Below, piece by piece: positions 35,752 to 45,677 of a stretch of DNA of 64,000 nt. This DNA comes from Paenibacillus kyungheensis (GTDB taxonomy: Bacteria > Bacillota > Bacilli > Paenibacillales > Paenibacillaceae). Position 1 is the first letter of the stretch; every line of letters starts with the position of its first letter. Both the position numbers and the translations under genes were made by a program. The notes below the pieces were generated by a model that ran no database searches, was not told the DNA's origin, and saw only the letters and a list, made by a program, of their open reading frames with translations. The stretch covers positions 1,464,001-1,528,000 of the forward strand of contig NZ_CP117416.1 of assembly GCF_028606985.1 (NCBI RefSeq), read 5' to 3'.

Positions 35752-37290
35752 ATGGGTGCAGCAACCCCTGTGGTAGAGTTGAAACAAATTACAAAAGTCT
35801 TTCCTGGTATTATTGCCAATGATTCTATTAGCTTTAAGCTGCACAAGGGGGAAATTCATGCTCTTTTAGGTGAAAATGGTGCAGGTAAATCAACATTGAT
35901 GAATATTGTATTTGGTCTTTATCAGCCTGAAGAAGGTAGTATCGAAGTTAATGGAGAACCTGTGATCATTGACAGTCCTAACAGAGCGATCGAGCTCGGG
36001 ATTGGTATGGTGCATCAGCACTTCAAACTCGTTCAGCCATTTACAGTTACTGAGAATATCATTCTGGGTTCAGAACCGAAAAAAGGAACCCGAATCAATT
36101 ATAAAAAAGCGACTGAAGAGATTCGTCAGCTTTCAGAACAATACGGTCTGCAAGTCAATCCAAATGCCAAAATTCATGATATTTCAGTAGGTATGCAGCA
36201 ACGGGTAGAAATACTGAAAACATTATATCGTGGAGCGGAAATTTTGATTTTTGATGAACCAACAGCAGTATTGACTCCGCAAGAAATTTCGGAATTGATG
36301 GAAATTATGAAGCGTCTTGTGGCTGAAGGAAAATCGATTATTTTGATTACACATAAGTTGAAAGAAATTATGCAAATTGCCGACAATGTAACTATTATTC
36401 GTCGTGGTAAAGTAGTCGATACCGTCAAAAAGTCAGAAACGACACCACAAGAACTGGCTGAAAAAATGGTCGGTCGTAATGTTACTTTCAAAGTAGACAA
36501 AAAAACTGCTGAACCAGGCGATGTTGTATTGCAAATGGAAAATATCATTTCTAACAACAAAGAAGGCGCAGCTATTTTGCAAGGATTGAATTTGGAAGTT
36601 CGAGCAGGCGAAATTTTGGGTATTGCTGGTGTTGATGGTAATGGTCAAAGTGAATTGATTGAAGCATTAACCGGTCTACGTCATGTAGATGGAGGTACTG
36701 TCAAATTACTTGGTAAAGACATCACTAATTTGTCTCCACGTAAAATTACAGAATCCGGTGTCTCTCATATTCCAGAAGACCGTCACAAGCACGGTCTGGT
36801 ACTCGATTTTTCAGTGAGTGAAAATATGGTTCTAGAAACGTATTATAAAGCTCCATTCAATAAAGGTGGGTTTTTGAACTTTGATGCGATTGATAAGCAT
36901 GCTACACGCCTTGTCGAACGCTTTGATGTGCGTACACCAAGTATTGCTACACATGCCCGTTCACTGTCCGGTGGTAATCAGCAGAAAGCGATTATTGCGC
37001 GTGAGATTGATAAAAATCCTACATTAATGATTGCTGCTCAGCCTACACGTGGTCTGGATGTTGGTGCGATAGAATTTGTACAACAACAATTGATTGCACA
37101 GCGTGATCAAGGTAAAGCGGTATTGTTGATTTCATTTGAACTAGATGAAATTATTAACGTATCTGATCGCATCGCTGTTATTTATGAAGGACAAATTGTA
37201 GGCGAAGTGCTACCAGACAAAACCAATGATCAGGAATTAGGCTTGATGATGGCAGGAAGCACCGCAAAGAGAGGTGCAGCACATGAATAA
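35752..37290 (+). CDS. nupO: Nucleoside ABC importer, double ATPase subunit
   Basis: A 512-residue tandem ATPase. The first nucleotide-binding domain has Walker A GENGAGKST (near 43), signature ISVGMQQR and Walker B ILIFDEPTA. The second has the degenerate Walker A GVDGNGQSE and signature LSGGNQQK, as in ribose and nucleoside importers where one ATP site is weak. It powers uptake with the NupP-NupQ channel. AAGGGTG precedes the ATG. Its end overlaps the first permease gene. Confidence 0.92.
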   Translation: MGAATPVVELKQITKVFPGIIANDSISFKLHKGEIHALLGENGAGKSTLMNIVFGLYQPEEGSIEVNGEPVIIDSPNRAIELGIGMVHQHFKLVQPFTVTENIILGSEPKKGTRINYKKATEEIRQLSEQYGLQVNPNAKIHDISVGMQQRVEILKTLYRGAEILIFDEPTAVLTPQEISELMEIMKRLVAEGKSIILITHKLKEIMQIADNVTIIRRGKVVDTVKKSETTPQELAEKMVGRNVTFKVDKKTAEPGDVVLQMENIISNNKEGAAILQGLNLEVRAGEILGIAGVDGNGQSELIEALTGLRHVDGGTVKLLGKDITNLSPRKITESGVSHIPEDRHKHGLVLDFSVSENMVLETYYKAPFNKGGFLNFDAIDKHATRLVERFDVRTPSIATHARSLSGGNQQKAIIAREIDKNPTLMIAAQPTRGLDVGAIEFVQQQLIAQRDQGKAVLLISFELDEIINVSDRIAVIYEGQIVGEVLPDKTNDQELGLMMAGSTAKRGAAHE

Positions 37291-38362
37291 TATTCTCAAA
37301 GCGATTACCAAAGATTCGTTTGTGTTGCCAATTGTCGCAATTATTATGGGTCTGATTCTAGGTGCAATTGTTATGCTGATCGGCGGATACAATCCGATAG
37401 ATGCTTACTCTGCATTGCTCACACGTGTATATGGTGATCCGTATGATTTCGGTGAAGCTATTCGTGAAATGACTCCGTTGATTATGACAGGTATGGCGTT
37501 TGCTTTTGCAGCACGTGCTGGACTATTTAATATCGGTGGCGAAGGACAATTTCTAATTGGAATGACAGCTGCTACAGTGGTTGCTGTGAACCTTCATGGT
37601 CTACCAGCTTATATCCATGCACCGCTTGCGATTATTGCAGGAGCTGTCTTTGGAGGATTGTGGGCGGCTATCGCTGGTTTCCTCAAAGCAGTTCGTGGTG
37701 TTAATGAAGTTATCTCCTGTATTATGTTGAACTGGATCGGTCTGTATCTAGCTAACTTTGTAATTAATCACTTTATGTTGTTACAAGGTCAAAACCGTTC
37801 TGAAGATATTCAACCAAGTGCATCTATTGCTATCATGTGGTTATCTGAAATGATGGGTAATGCTCGTGTGCACTGGGGGACAGCTATTGCTCTGGCTGCG
37901 GCTGTGTTCTTCTATGTATTTATGTGGAAAACAAAACAAGGGTACGAGCTTCGTGCTGTAGGCTTTAACCAGGATGCTTCCAAATATGCAGGGATGAACG
38001 TGAATCGCAATATTGTCAAAGCGATGTTTATCAGTGGTATGTTTGCAGGTCTAGCTGGATCTTTTGAAGTACTTGGTGTATTCCAATATCAATCAGTTAT
38101 GGCAAGTTCACCAGGAACTGGATTTGATGGAATTGCCGTAGCTTTGATTGGTCTAAATAATCCATTCGGTATTATTTTAGGTTCGATTCTATTCGGTACA
38201 TTAACGTATGGTTCAGCAGGAATGAGCTTTAGTGCTGATGTTCCACCGGAGATTGTACGGATTGTTATCGGAGCGATTATATTCTTTATTGCAGCGCAAG
38301 GCATTGTACGTTGGGTCTTAAAACCTTTTTATGCTAAACGTAAGAAAGAGAAGGTGTTGTAA
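37283..38362 (+). CDS. nupP: Nucleoside ABC importer permease
   Basis: A 359-residue inner-membrane permease of the BPD_transp_2/ribose type, with about nine to ten helices. GLFNIGGEGQFLIG (near 83) and AVRGVNEVISCIMLNWIGLY are typical of this family's pore and coupling segments. The ATG at 37283 follows AGAGAGGTG by six bases and overlaps the ATPase stop by eight. An in-frame GTG at 37274 is less likely. Its stop overlaps nupQ as TAATG. Confidence 0.9.
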   Translation: MNNILKAITKDSFVLPIVAIIMGLILGAIVMLIGGYNPIDAYSALLTRVYGDPYDFGEAIREMTPLIMTGMAFAFAARAGLFNIGGEGQFLIGMTAATVVAVNLHGLPAYIHAPLAIIAGAVFGGLWAAIAGFLKAVRGVNEVISCIMLNWIGLYLANFVINHFMLLQGQNRSEDIQPSASIAIMWLSEMMGNARVHWGTAIALAAAVFFYVFMWKTKQGYELRAVGFNQDASKYAGMNVNRNIVKAMFISGMFAGLAGSFEVLGVFQYQSVMASSPGTGFDGIAVALIGLNNPFGIILGSILFGTLTYGSAGMSFSADVPPEIVRIVIGAIIFFIAAQGIVRWVLKPFYAKRKKEKVL

Positions 38363-39324
38363 TGGACGTGTTGACTATTATTGGACAGCTGATTAATACG
38401 ACGCTAGTCTTTGCTACAGCACTTATCTTTACATCTTTAGGCGGTATTTTCTCAGAGAAATCTGGGGTTACTAATCTAGGGCTAGAAGGTTTGATGATTT
38501 TTGGTGCGTTTGCAGCAGGCGTAGCAGGATTTTATGCTCAAGATGCAGGATTAAGCGGCTTTGGTGCAGCTTGCATCGGTGTATTGGCAGCGATCGTATT
38601 TGGAGTCTTGGTTTCATTGATTCATGCTGTAGCTTCGATTACGTTCAAAGCGGATCAGGTTATCAGCGGTATTGTAATTAACTTCTTGGCTGCTGGTAGT
38701 ACATTGTACATGGTTAAATTGTTATTTGATGGTGCAGGTGAAACAGGTTTGATCTCTGGGTTTGATAAAGTAAATATTCCTTATCTATCTACTATTCCAT
38801 TGATCGGTGATGTCTTTTTCCATGCGTATCCTACAACGTATTTAGCAGTAATAGCTGTTATTGTTACGTATTATGTATTGTACAAAACACCGTTTGGTCT
38901 TCGTCTACGTTCTGTTGGGGAACATCCAAGTGCAGCAGATACAGTAGGGATCAAAGTCAATCGGTTACGTTATATCGGAGTTATGCTAAGTGGAGCACTT
39001 GCTGGTATTGGTGGAGCAACAATTACACTGACAACTACAGGAACATTTTCGCATAATACGATTTCAGGGCAAGGTTATATTGCGATTGCAGCTATGATTT
39101 TTGGTAAATGGAATCCATGGGGAGCATTCGGAGCGGCTGTATTCTTCGGTCTTGCTCAAGCAGTGCGTAACTATGTACAGCTTTTTGCATGGACACAAAG
39201 TATTCCGCAAGAAGTGATTTATATGTTGCCATACGTATTAACGATTATTGTATTGGTTGCAGCAGTAGGACGTTCAAGTGCACCGTCTGCACTGGGACAA
39301 CCTTATGATCCAAGTAAACGTTAA
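38362..39324 (+). CDS. nupQ: Nucleoside ABC importer permease
   Basis: A 320-residue second permease of the importer, with GVTNLGLEGLMIFGAF near 37 and ADQVISGIVINFLAAG near 98, the same motifs as its partner. The two permeases form a heterodimeric pore. The ATG shares an A with the nupP stop (TAATG). Ends at terminator 39361-39400, closing the operon. Confidence 0.9.
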   Translation: MDVLTIIGQLINTTLVFATALIFTSLGGIFSEKSGVTNLGLEGLMIFGAFAAGVAGFYAQDAGLSGFGAACIGVLAAIVFGVLVSLIHAVASITFKADQVISGIVINFLAAGSTLYMVKLLFDGAGETGLISGFDKVNIPYLSTIPLIGDVFFHAYPTTYLAVIAVIVTYYVLYKTPFGLRLRSVGEHPSAADTVGIKVNRLRYIGVMLSGALAGIGGATITLTTTGTFSHNTISGQGYIAIAAMIFGKWNPWGAFGAAVFFGLAQAVRNYVQLFAWTQSIPQEVIYMLPYVLTIIVLVAAVGRSSAPSALGQPYDPSKR

Positions 39325-39360
39325 GTCGGTATAAAAAGTAATATATGCACATGATTGAAT

Positions 39361-39400
39361 AAAGTCGAAGTTTGGATTTTTCTGAACTTCGACTTTTTTT
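39361..39400 (+). terminator. Terminator of the nup operon
   Basis: AAAGTCGAAGTT pairs with AACTTCGACTTT, followed by a T-run. Confidence 0.9.
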
Positions 39401-39743
39401 ATATCTGCAAGCTATTAAATAAAATCAATTTTGACCTATAAAGAGATCATTATTTTAAATTTTATAGAGATGCTGTATGAATAAAAAAGTAAAATTAACC
39501 AATTACTTATTTAGATACATGAAGCAAGTGAGTCAGCATTTTTTCCAACTTTTAGTGCTTGTTAGACAAAGATTTCTTTTATACTATTTATAGATGTTGT
39601 GCATAAAGAACAAAATACATATTAAATTACTTGGTATAAATTATCATATAGATTACTGATAAAGCTTGGTTTGATTACTTTTTTTAAGTATGTAACAAAT
39701 GATGTATTAAAATGGGATTGTAAAGAATGACAAAAAAGAAGTA
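39401..39743. other. Intergenic region before the ilv T-box promoter
   Basis: 343 very AT-rich bases with no coding frame of note. No second promoter of good quality and no recognised regulatory element was found. Confidence 0.4.
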
Positions 39744-39772
39744 TTGACTCTATCGAAAATGAATCATATAAT
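39744..39772 (+). promoter_or_regulatory. Promoter of the ilv-leu operon
   Basis: TTGACT, 17 bases, TATAAT; predicted start near 39779, giving a leader of over 500 bases to ilvB. Confidence 0.85.
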
Positions 39773-39778
39773 ATTCCT

Positions 39779-40183
39779 AAATCATTTGAGTCGCTGACAA
39801 GCGTAAGCGGCAGTAATCATTGAATACTATGTATCGGCAATGAAGAGGACGAAGTTTTAAGGGCTCTTTTGTCCAGAGAGTGAAGCATTTGGTGTAAGCT
39901 TCATCAGAATCCCTTATATACGAGCTCACCTCGGAGCTGTTTTCCTGAAAGGCATGTTTAAGTAGATGTGGATCTTATAGATTTATATCTGACTCCAAAT
40001 ATGATTATTAGGGAAAATCGTAAGGTCTACGTTACAGACAACAAGTAAAGTCTTAATCTACTTTACTTTATGAGGCGTACTTATGCTGTGAAGCTGTGCG
40101 CAAATATGGGTGGTACCACGGAAGCTTAGCCTTTCGTCCCTCAATAACAGATTTTTCTGTTTGAGGCGGCGAAAGGCTTTTTT
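39779..40183 (+). ncRNA. T-box leader, leucine-specific
   Basis: The T-box sequence TGGTACCACG is at 40111-40120 and pairs alternatively with a terminator whose arms begin AGCCTTTCG and end CGAAAGGCT, T-run at 40178-40183. In stem I, AAGGG pairs with CCCTT around a distal AGAGAG...GGTG part. The specifier is CTC at 39925-39927, followed by A and CCTCGGAGC. This aligns with TTC-A-CTCTGGAGC in the pheS leader, which supports both readings. UGGU in the T-box matches discriminator base A, as in tRNA-Leu. Uncharged tRNA-Leu should allow read-through. Confidence 0.9.
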
Positions 40184-40300
40184 GATGTCTTTCTTCCAGT
40201 TATAACAGAAAATCTGTACTGTACATCCTAAGCTGGATCAAGGGATATTGTTCATTTGCCAATGTAAGATTGATGTGAATTTTTGGGAGGAGGATGACTT

Positions 40301-42049
40301 ATGAGTACGAATATACCTAATGTACAATCAACAGATGAATTGCGTGAGAAATGGATGAAACCGGAAGTGATTACAGGTTCGGAAATGTTACTTCGTAGCT
40401 TACTACTGGAAGGTGTAGATTGTGTCTTTGGCTATCCGGGTGGAGCAGTATTATATATTTATGATGCGATGCATGGATTTGAAGATTTCAAACATTTGCT
40501 AACACGTCATGAACAAGGTGCTATTCATGCAGCAGACGGTTATGCTCGTGCTAGTGGTAAAGTTGGCGTGTGTATCGCTACTTCTGGACCAGGAGCAACC
40601 AATCTGGTAACAGGAATTGCAACAGCTTATATGGATTCAACACCTCTGGTTGTAATCACTGGTAACGTAGCAACAACATTGATCGGAACAGATGCTTTCC
40701 AAGAAGCAGACATTACCGGTATCACAATGCCAATCACCAAGCACAGTTATCTAGTACGTGATGTAGAGGACTTGCCAAGAGTGATTCATGAAGCATTCCA
40801 TATTGCCAATACAGGTCGTAAAGGTCCGGTATTGATCGATATTCCTAAAGATGTATCAGCAGCAAAAGCATTATTCAAACCACATACAGAACCTGTAGCG
40901 ATGCGTGGTTACAATCCAACAGTCACACCTAACAGATTACAATTAGATAAATTGCACCAGGCAATCGCTGAAGCAGAGCGTCCATTGATTCTTGCAGGTG
41001 GTGGAGTTGTATACTCTGGAGGTCATGAAGAACTATTCAAGTTCGTTACTTCTACAGGTATTCCGATTACAACAACTTTGCTAGGGCTTGGTGGTTTCCC
41101 GAGTGGTAACGATCTATGGATTGGTATGCCGGGGATGCATGGAACATATACAGCTAATAATGCGATTCAACAATCAGATCTACTTATCAATATCGGAGCA
41201 CGATTCGATGATCGGGTAACAGGTAAGCTAGATGGATTCGCACCACATGCCAAAATTGTTCATATTGATATTGATCCTGCTGAAATCGGTAAAAATGTAG
41301 CAGTTGATATTCCTATCGTAGGCGATGTGAAAACAGTGTTGGAAATGTTAAATGTTAATGTACCTTATGCGACAAAAGCAGATGAATGGCGTGCTAAAGT
41401 AGCAGGTTGGAAACAGGAAAAGCCTTTCCGCTATGATGATTCAGATGAAGTATTGAAGCCACAATGGGTGGTAGAAATGCTTAATGATACAACCAACGGA
41501 GAAGCGATCGTAACAACAGATGTAGGTCAACATCAAATGTGGTCTGCACAATACTATCGCTTTAACCAACCTCGTTCATGGGTGACTTCAGGTGGACTCG
41601 GAACCATGGGCTTTGGTTTCCCTTCAGCTATTGGAGCACAGATGGCGAATCCAGAACGTTTGGTTATTTCGATCAATGGCGATGGTGGGATGCAGATGTG
41701 TTCGCAAGAATTAGCGATCTGCGCGATCAATAATATTCCAGTCAAAATTGTTATTTTGAATAATCAGGTATTGGGTATGGTTCGTCAGTGGCAAGAATTG
41801 ATCTATGATAATCGGTACAGTCATATTGATCTTGCAGGAAGCCCTGATTTTGTAAAATTAGCAGAAGCATATGGTGTTAAAGGTCTACGTGCTACTAATA
41901 AAGAAGAAGCACAAGCTGCTTGGAAAGAAGCGATGGATACACCAGGCCCGGTCGTTGTCGAGTTTGTTGTTAACAAACATGAGAACGTGTATCCAATGGT
42001 TACTCAGGGATCTACCATTGATCAAATGTTAATGGGGGATGAAGAATGA
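40301..42049 (+). CDS. ilvB: Acetolactate synthase, large subunit
   Basis: A 582-residue thiamine-diphosphate enzyme forming 2-acetolactate or 2-aceto-2-hydroxybutyrate, the first shared step of valine, leucine and isoleucine synthesis. The catalytic Glu is in TRHEQGAIHAADGYAR (about 69), SGPGATN follows, and the ThDP motif runs from NGDGGMQM to NNQVLGMV (about 450-490). GGGAGGAGG precedes the ATG. First gene after the T-box; overlaps ilvN by 4 bases. Confidence 0.96.
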   Translation: MSTNIPNVQSTDELREKWMKPEVITGSEMLLRSLLLEGVDCVFGYPGGAVLYIYDAMHGFEDFKHLLTRHEQGAIHAADGYARASGKVGVCIATSGPGATNLVTGIATAYMDSTPLVVITGNVATTLIGTDAFQEADITGITMPITKHSYLVRDVEDLPRVIHEAFHIANTGRKGPVLIDIPKDVSAAKALFKPHTEPVAMRGYNPTVTPNRLQLDKLHQAIAEAERPLILAGGGVVYSGGHEELFKFVTSTGIPITTTLLGLGGFPSGNDLWIGMPGMHGTYTANNAIQQSDLLINIGARFDDRVTGKLDGFAPHAKIVHIDIDPAEIGKNVAVDIPIVGDVKTVLEMLNVNVPYATKADEWRAKVAGWKQEKPFRYDDSDEVLKPQWVVEMLNDTTNGEAIVTTDVGQHQMWSAQYYRFNQPRSWVTSGGLGTMGFGFPSAIGAQMANPERLVISINGDGGMQMCSQELAICAINNIPVKIVILNNQVLGMVRQWQELIYDNRYSHIDLAGSPDFVKLAEAYGVKGLRATNKEEAQAAWKEAMDTPGPVVVEFVVNKHENVYPMVTQGSTIDQMLMGDEE

Positions 42050-42534
42050 ATATTACAAAGCATACAATCGCTGTTTTAGTGAATGATCAGCCCGGCGTTC
42101 TTCAAAGAGTCTCAGGACTCTTTGGCCGTCGGGGATTCAATATCGAAAGTATTACAGTAGGTCAATCGGAAGAAGTAGGATTGTCGCGCATGGTTATTGT
42201 GACTACAGGCGGCGAAAAAACGTTAGAACAGATCGAAAAGCAACTATACAAAATCATTGATGTTATCAAAGTTATCGATCTAAGCTCCAAGCCAATGGTT
42301 ACACGTGAATTAGCATTGATCAAAGTAAAATCAGAGCCGGCTGAACGTCCAGAAATTATGGGAGTTGTAGAAACGTTCCGCGCAGCAGTTGTAGATATCG
42401 GCCCTAACAGCCTTATGGTTCAAGTGGTAGGAGATACTCACAAAATTGATGCTATGCTTGAATTATTGAAGCCTTATGGTATACGTGAACTTTCCCGCAC
42501 AGGCGCGACAGCGATGATACGCGGTAACGTATAA
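42046..42534 (+). CDS. ilvN: Acetolactate synthase, regulatory subunit
   Basis: A 162-residue subunit with an N-terminal ACT domain (TIAVLVNDQPGVLQRVSGLF) that binds valine and sets feedback inhibition, and a C-terminal domain ending GIRELSRTGATAM that activates the catalytic subunit. Its ATG overlaps the ilvB stop (ATGA), as expected for stoichiometric partners. Also called ilvH in Bacillus. It is followed by a 205-base structured spacer. Confidence 0.95.
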   Translation: MNITKHTIAVLVNDQPGVLQRVSGLFGRRGFNIESITVGQSEEVGLSRMVIVTTGGEKTLEQIEKQLYKIIDVIKVIDLSSKPMVTRELALIKVKSEPAERPEIMGVVETFRAAVVDIGPNSLMVQVVGDTHKIDAMLELLKPYGIRELSRTGATAMIRGNV

Positions 42535-42550
42535 AAGATTATTGATCAGG

Positions 42551-42667
42551 CAAGAGCGGGTAATTTGAAAAGATAACTGTATAACTTCCTAGTGTATATT
42601 CAGGTGTAGTTTACAGATGAAATAAGTTTCTTCTATATCATGTTATCTTTTGAAATACCCGCTCTTG
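42551..42667 (+). repeat. Large inverted repeat in the ilvN-ilvC spacer
   Basis: Arms 42551-42577 and 42642-42667 begin CAAGAGCGGGTA and end TACCCGCTCTTG, perfect over 12 bp, then after a small bulge pair again over 10 bp (AAAAGATAAC/GTTATCTTTT). The loop is about 64 bases. No T-run follows, so it is not a terminator. It would form a strong RNA hairpin 73 bases before ilvC. Confidence 0.8.
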
Positions 42668-42736
42668 TCAGAGGGTTGCGTATTATGACTACCGGTGTAT
42701 ACCGAGAACAAGCTTCATACATTAGAGGAGGAATAA

Positions 42737-43732
<996 letters not shown>

Positions 43733-43847
43733 AAGATTAAACTTATCTATGTTGTCTAAATGAAATAAGCAAAGATAGTTGGATATTAAATTTTCCGCTA
43801 TCTCTGGGCAGTACAAGCATTATGAAGTGAACCCAAGTATCGTTAAG

Positions 43848-43905
43848 ACCGATATGTAGTAAGGAATAGGAATATATCAGCCTTACTGCATATCGGTATT
43901 TTTTT
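43848..43905 (+). terminator. Terminator-like hairpin before leuA (attenuator)
   Basis: ACCGATATGTAGTAAGG pairs with CCTTACTGCATATCGGT and is followed by seven T. The leuA ribosome binding site starts only about ten bases later, so leuA depends on read-through. GCAGTA at 43808-43813 can pair with TACTGC in the right arm as an alternative. Confidence 0.8.
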
Positions 43906-43928
43906 CAAAAAAACAAGGAGGTGCGATG

Positions 43929-45473
43929 ATGCGCAAAATTTATATTTTTGATACCACATTGAGAGATGGAGAACAATCGCCGGGAGTGAACTTGAATACT
44001 CGCGAGAAAGTAGAGATTGCTTATCAACTCGAAAAATTGGGTGTCGATCGGATAGAAGCTGGATTCCCGGCAGCATCACCTGGAGACTTGGCAGCGGTTA
44101 ACGCTGTAGCACGCGCAGTCAAAAATGCAAGTATTATCGGTCTAGCGCGAGCTAGAGAACAAGATATCGATGCGGTACGCGAGGCACTGAAAGGTGCGCA
44201 AGATCCGTGCCTACATCTGTTCTTGGCGACTTCACCGATTCACCGTCAACATAAGCTTCGGATGGAAAAAGAACAGGTAAAAGATACAGCACGTTCAGCG
44301 ATTCGCTATGCACGTCAGTATTTTGACAAAGTTGAATTTTCATTAGAAGATGCAGGACGTACTGAATACGACTTTATGGTAGAAATGGTTACTATGGCTG
44401 TTGAAGAAGGCGCTTATGTGGTAAATATTCCAGATACAGTCGGCTTTTTGACACCTTATGAGTACGGTAACATTTTCAAACACTTAAAAGAAAATGTACC
44501 TAATATTGAAAAAGTACAATTGAGCGCTCACTGTCATGATGATCTAGGTATGGCAACAGCGAATGCACTGGCTGCAATTTTGAACGGTGCAGATCAGATT
44601 GAAGGTACAATTAATGGTATCGGGGAACGTGCAGGGAATACAGCGTTGGAAGAAGTAGCGATGGCATTGGAAACGCGTCAAGATTTCTTTGGTGCCAAAA
44701 CCAGTCTGACTCTTTCTGAAATTGCTCGTACTAGCCGTTTGGTCAGCAAATTGACAGGTATGGTCGTCCCGGGTAACAAAGCGATTGTTGGAGCCAATGC
44801 GTTTGCTCATGAATCCGGTATTCACCAAGATGGTATGCTGAAAGAGAAAACGACTTACGAAATCATGAGTCCAGAAACGATTGGATTCAAAGCAACCAAA
44901 TTAGTGATGGGTAAACACTCGGGTCGTCATGCGTTCCGTGAGCATTTGATCGAATTAGGGTATGACCTGACAGAAGAAGCATTGAATGAAGCGTTTGCTA
45001 AATTTAAAATTTTGGCTGATAAGAAAAAAGAAATCTCGGATGATGATTTGTTTGCTTTGTTAGAAGAGCGTCTTGCGGATGCACCCGAGTTGTTCCAATT
45101 GGATTCGTTATTTGTTTCCTTTGATAGTGAAGGAGCACCTACAGCGAAGATTCGTTTATCGACTGCGGATGGAGAAGTACGTGAAGAAGAATCTAGTGGT
45201 AATGGTTCTGTTGACTCTATCTACAATGCAATCGACAAAGCTTCACAAGAAGAAGTAAAACTAGCGGATTACTCGATTAAAGGGGTAACGCAGGGTAAAG
45301 ATGCACTGGGTGAAGTACATGTCGCTCTAACGCAAGATGGTATTACAGCGCAAGGTCGCGGAGTAAGTACAGATATTCTAGAAGCAAGTGCTCGTGCGTA
45401 TGTCGACTCATTAAATCGTCTGGTTGAAAAGCGTAAAACGTACGGTAGACGTGACAATATTTCGATGATCTAA
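43929..45473 (+). CDS. leuA: 2-isopropylmalate synthase
   Basis: A 514-residue enzyme that condenses 2-oxoisovalerate with acetyl-CoA, the first committed leucine step. [16 protein letters not shown] (near the start) and [14 protein letters not shown] (about 200) hold metal ligands, NGIGERAGN is a second family block, and the C-terminal 120 residues form the leucine-sensing LeuA dimer domain. Start 43929 is favoured over 43926 by spacing from GGAGG and by the known MRKI beginning. A terminator hairpin precedes it. Confidence 0.95.
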   Translation: MRKIYIFDTTLRDGEQSPGVNLNTREKVEIAYQLEKLGVDRIEAGFPAASPGDLAAVNAVARAVKNASIIGLARAREQDIDAVREALKGAQDPCLHLFLATSPIHRQHKLRMEKEQVKDTARSAIRYARQYFDKVEFSLEDAGRTEYDFMVEMVTMAVEEGAYVVNIPDTVGFLTPYEYGNIFKHLKENVPNIEKVQLSAHCHDDLGMATANALAAILNGADQIEGTINGIGERAGNTALEEVAMALETRQDFFGAKTSLTLSEIARTSRLVSKLTGMVVPGNKAIVGANAFAHESGIHQDGMLKEKTTYEIMSPETIGFKATKLVMGKHSGRHAFREHLIELGYDLTEEALNEAFAKFKILADKKKEISDDDLFALLEERLADAPELFQLDSLFVSFDSEGAPTAKIRLSTADGEVREEESSGNGSVDSIYNAIDKASQEEVKLADYSIKGVTQGKDALGEVHVALTQDGITAQGRGVSTDILEASARAYVDSLNRLVEKRKTYGRRDNISMI

Positions 45474-45549
45474 AAAGTTTTTCAAAAAAATAATAATGTA
45501 GGTTGTAAATACCTCGTGATTTTTTACTTTATATAATGTAAGACCTTTT

Positions 45550-45587
45550 AACCACACTGTTGTAAATGACAGTGTGGTTATTTATTT
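45550..45587 (+). terminator. Terminator after leuA
   Basis: AACCACACTGT pairs with ACAGTGTGGTT around TGTAAATG, followed by a T-rich tail. Confidence 0.85.
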
Positions 45588-45626
45588 AGTAGAAGTAGAA
45601 GTAGAAGTAGAAGTAGAAGTAGAAGT
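45588..45626 (+). repeat. Hexanucleotide tandem repeat (AGTAGA)6
   Basis: Six perfect copies of AGTAGA plus a partial seventh, directly after the leuA terminator and 52 bases before the next start codon. Confidence 0.9.
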
Positions 45627-45677
45627 GTAGTCTGTCGTTTAGATCAAAATAATATCAAATTAGAGGAGGAATACAGT

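Noticed and set aside
45588-45626. AGTAGA run as a CRISPR array
   Set aside because: Units are only 6 bp with no spacers; it is a simple microsatellite.
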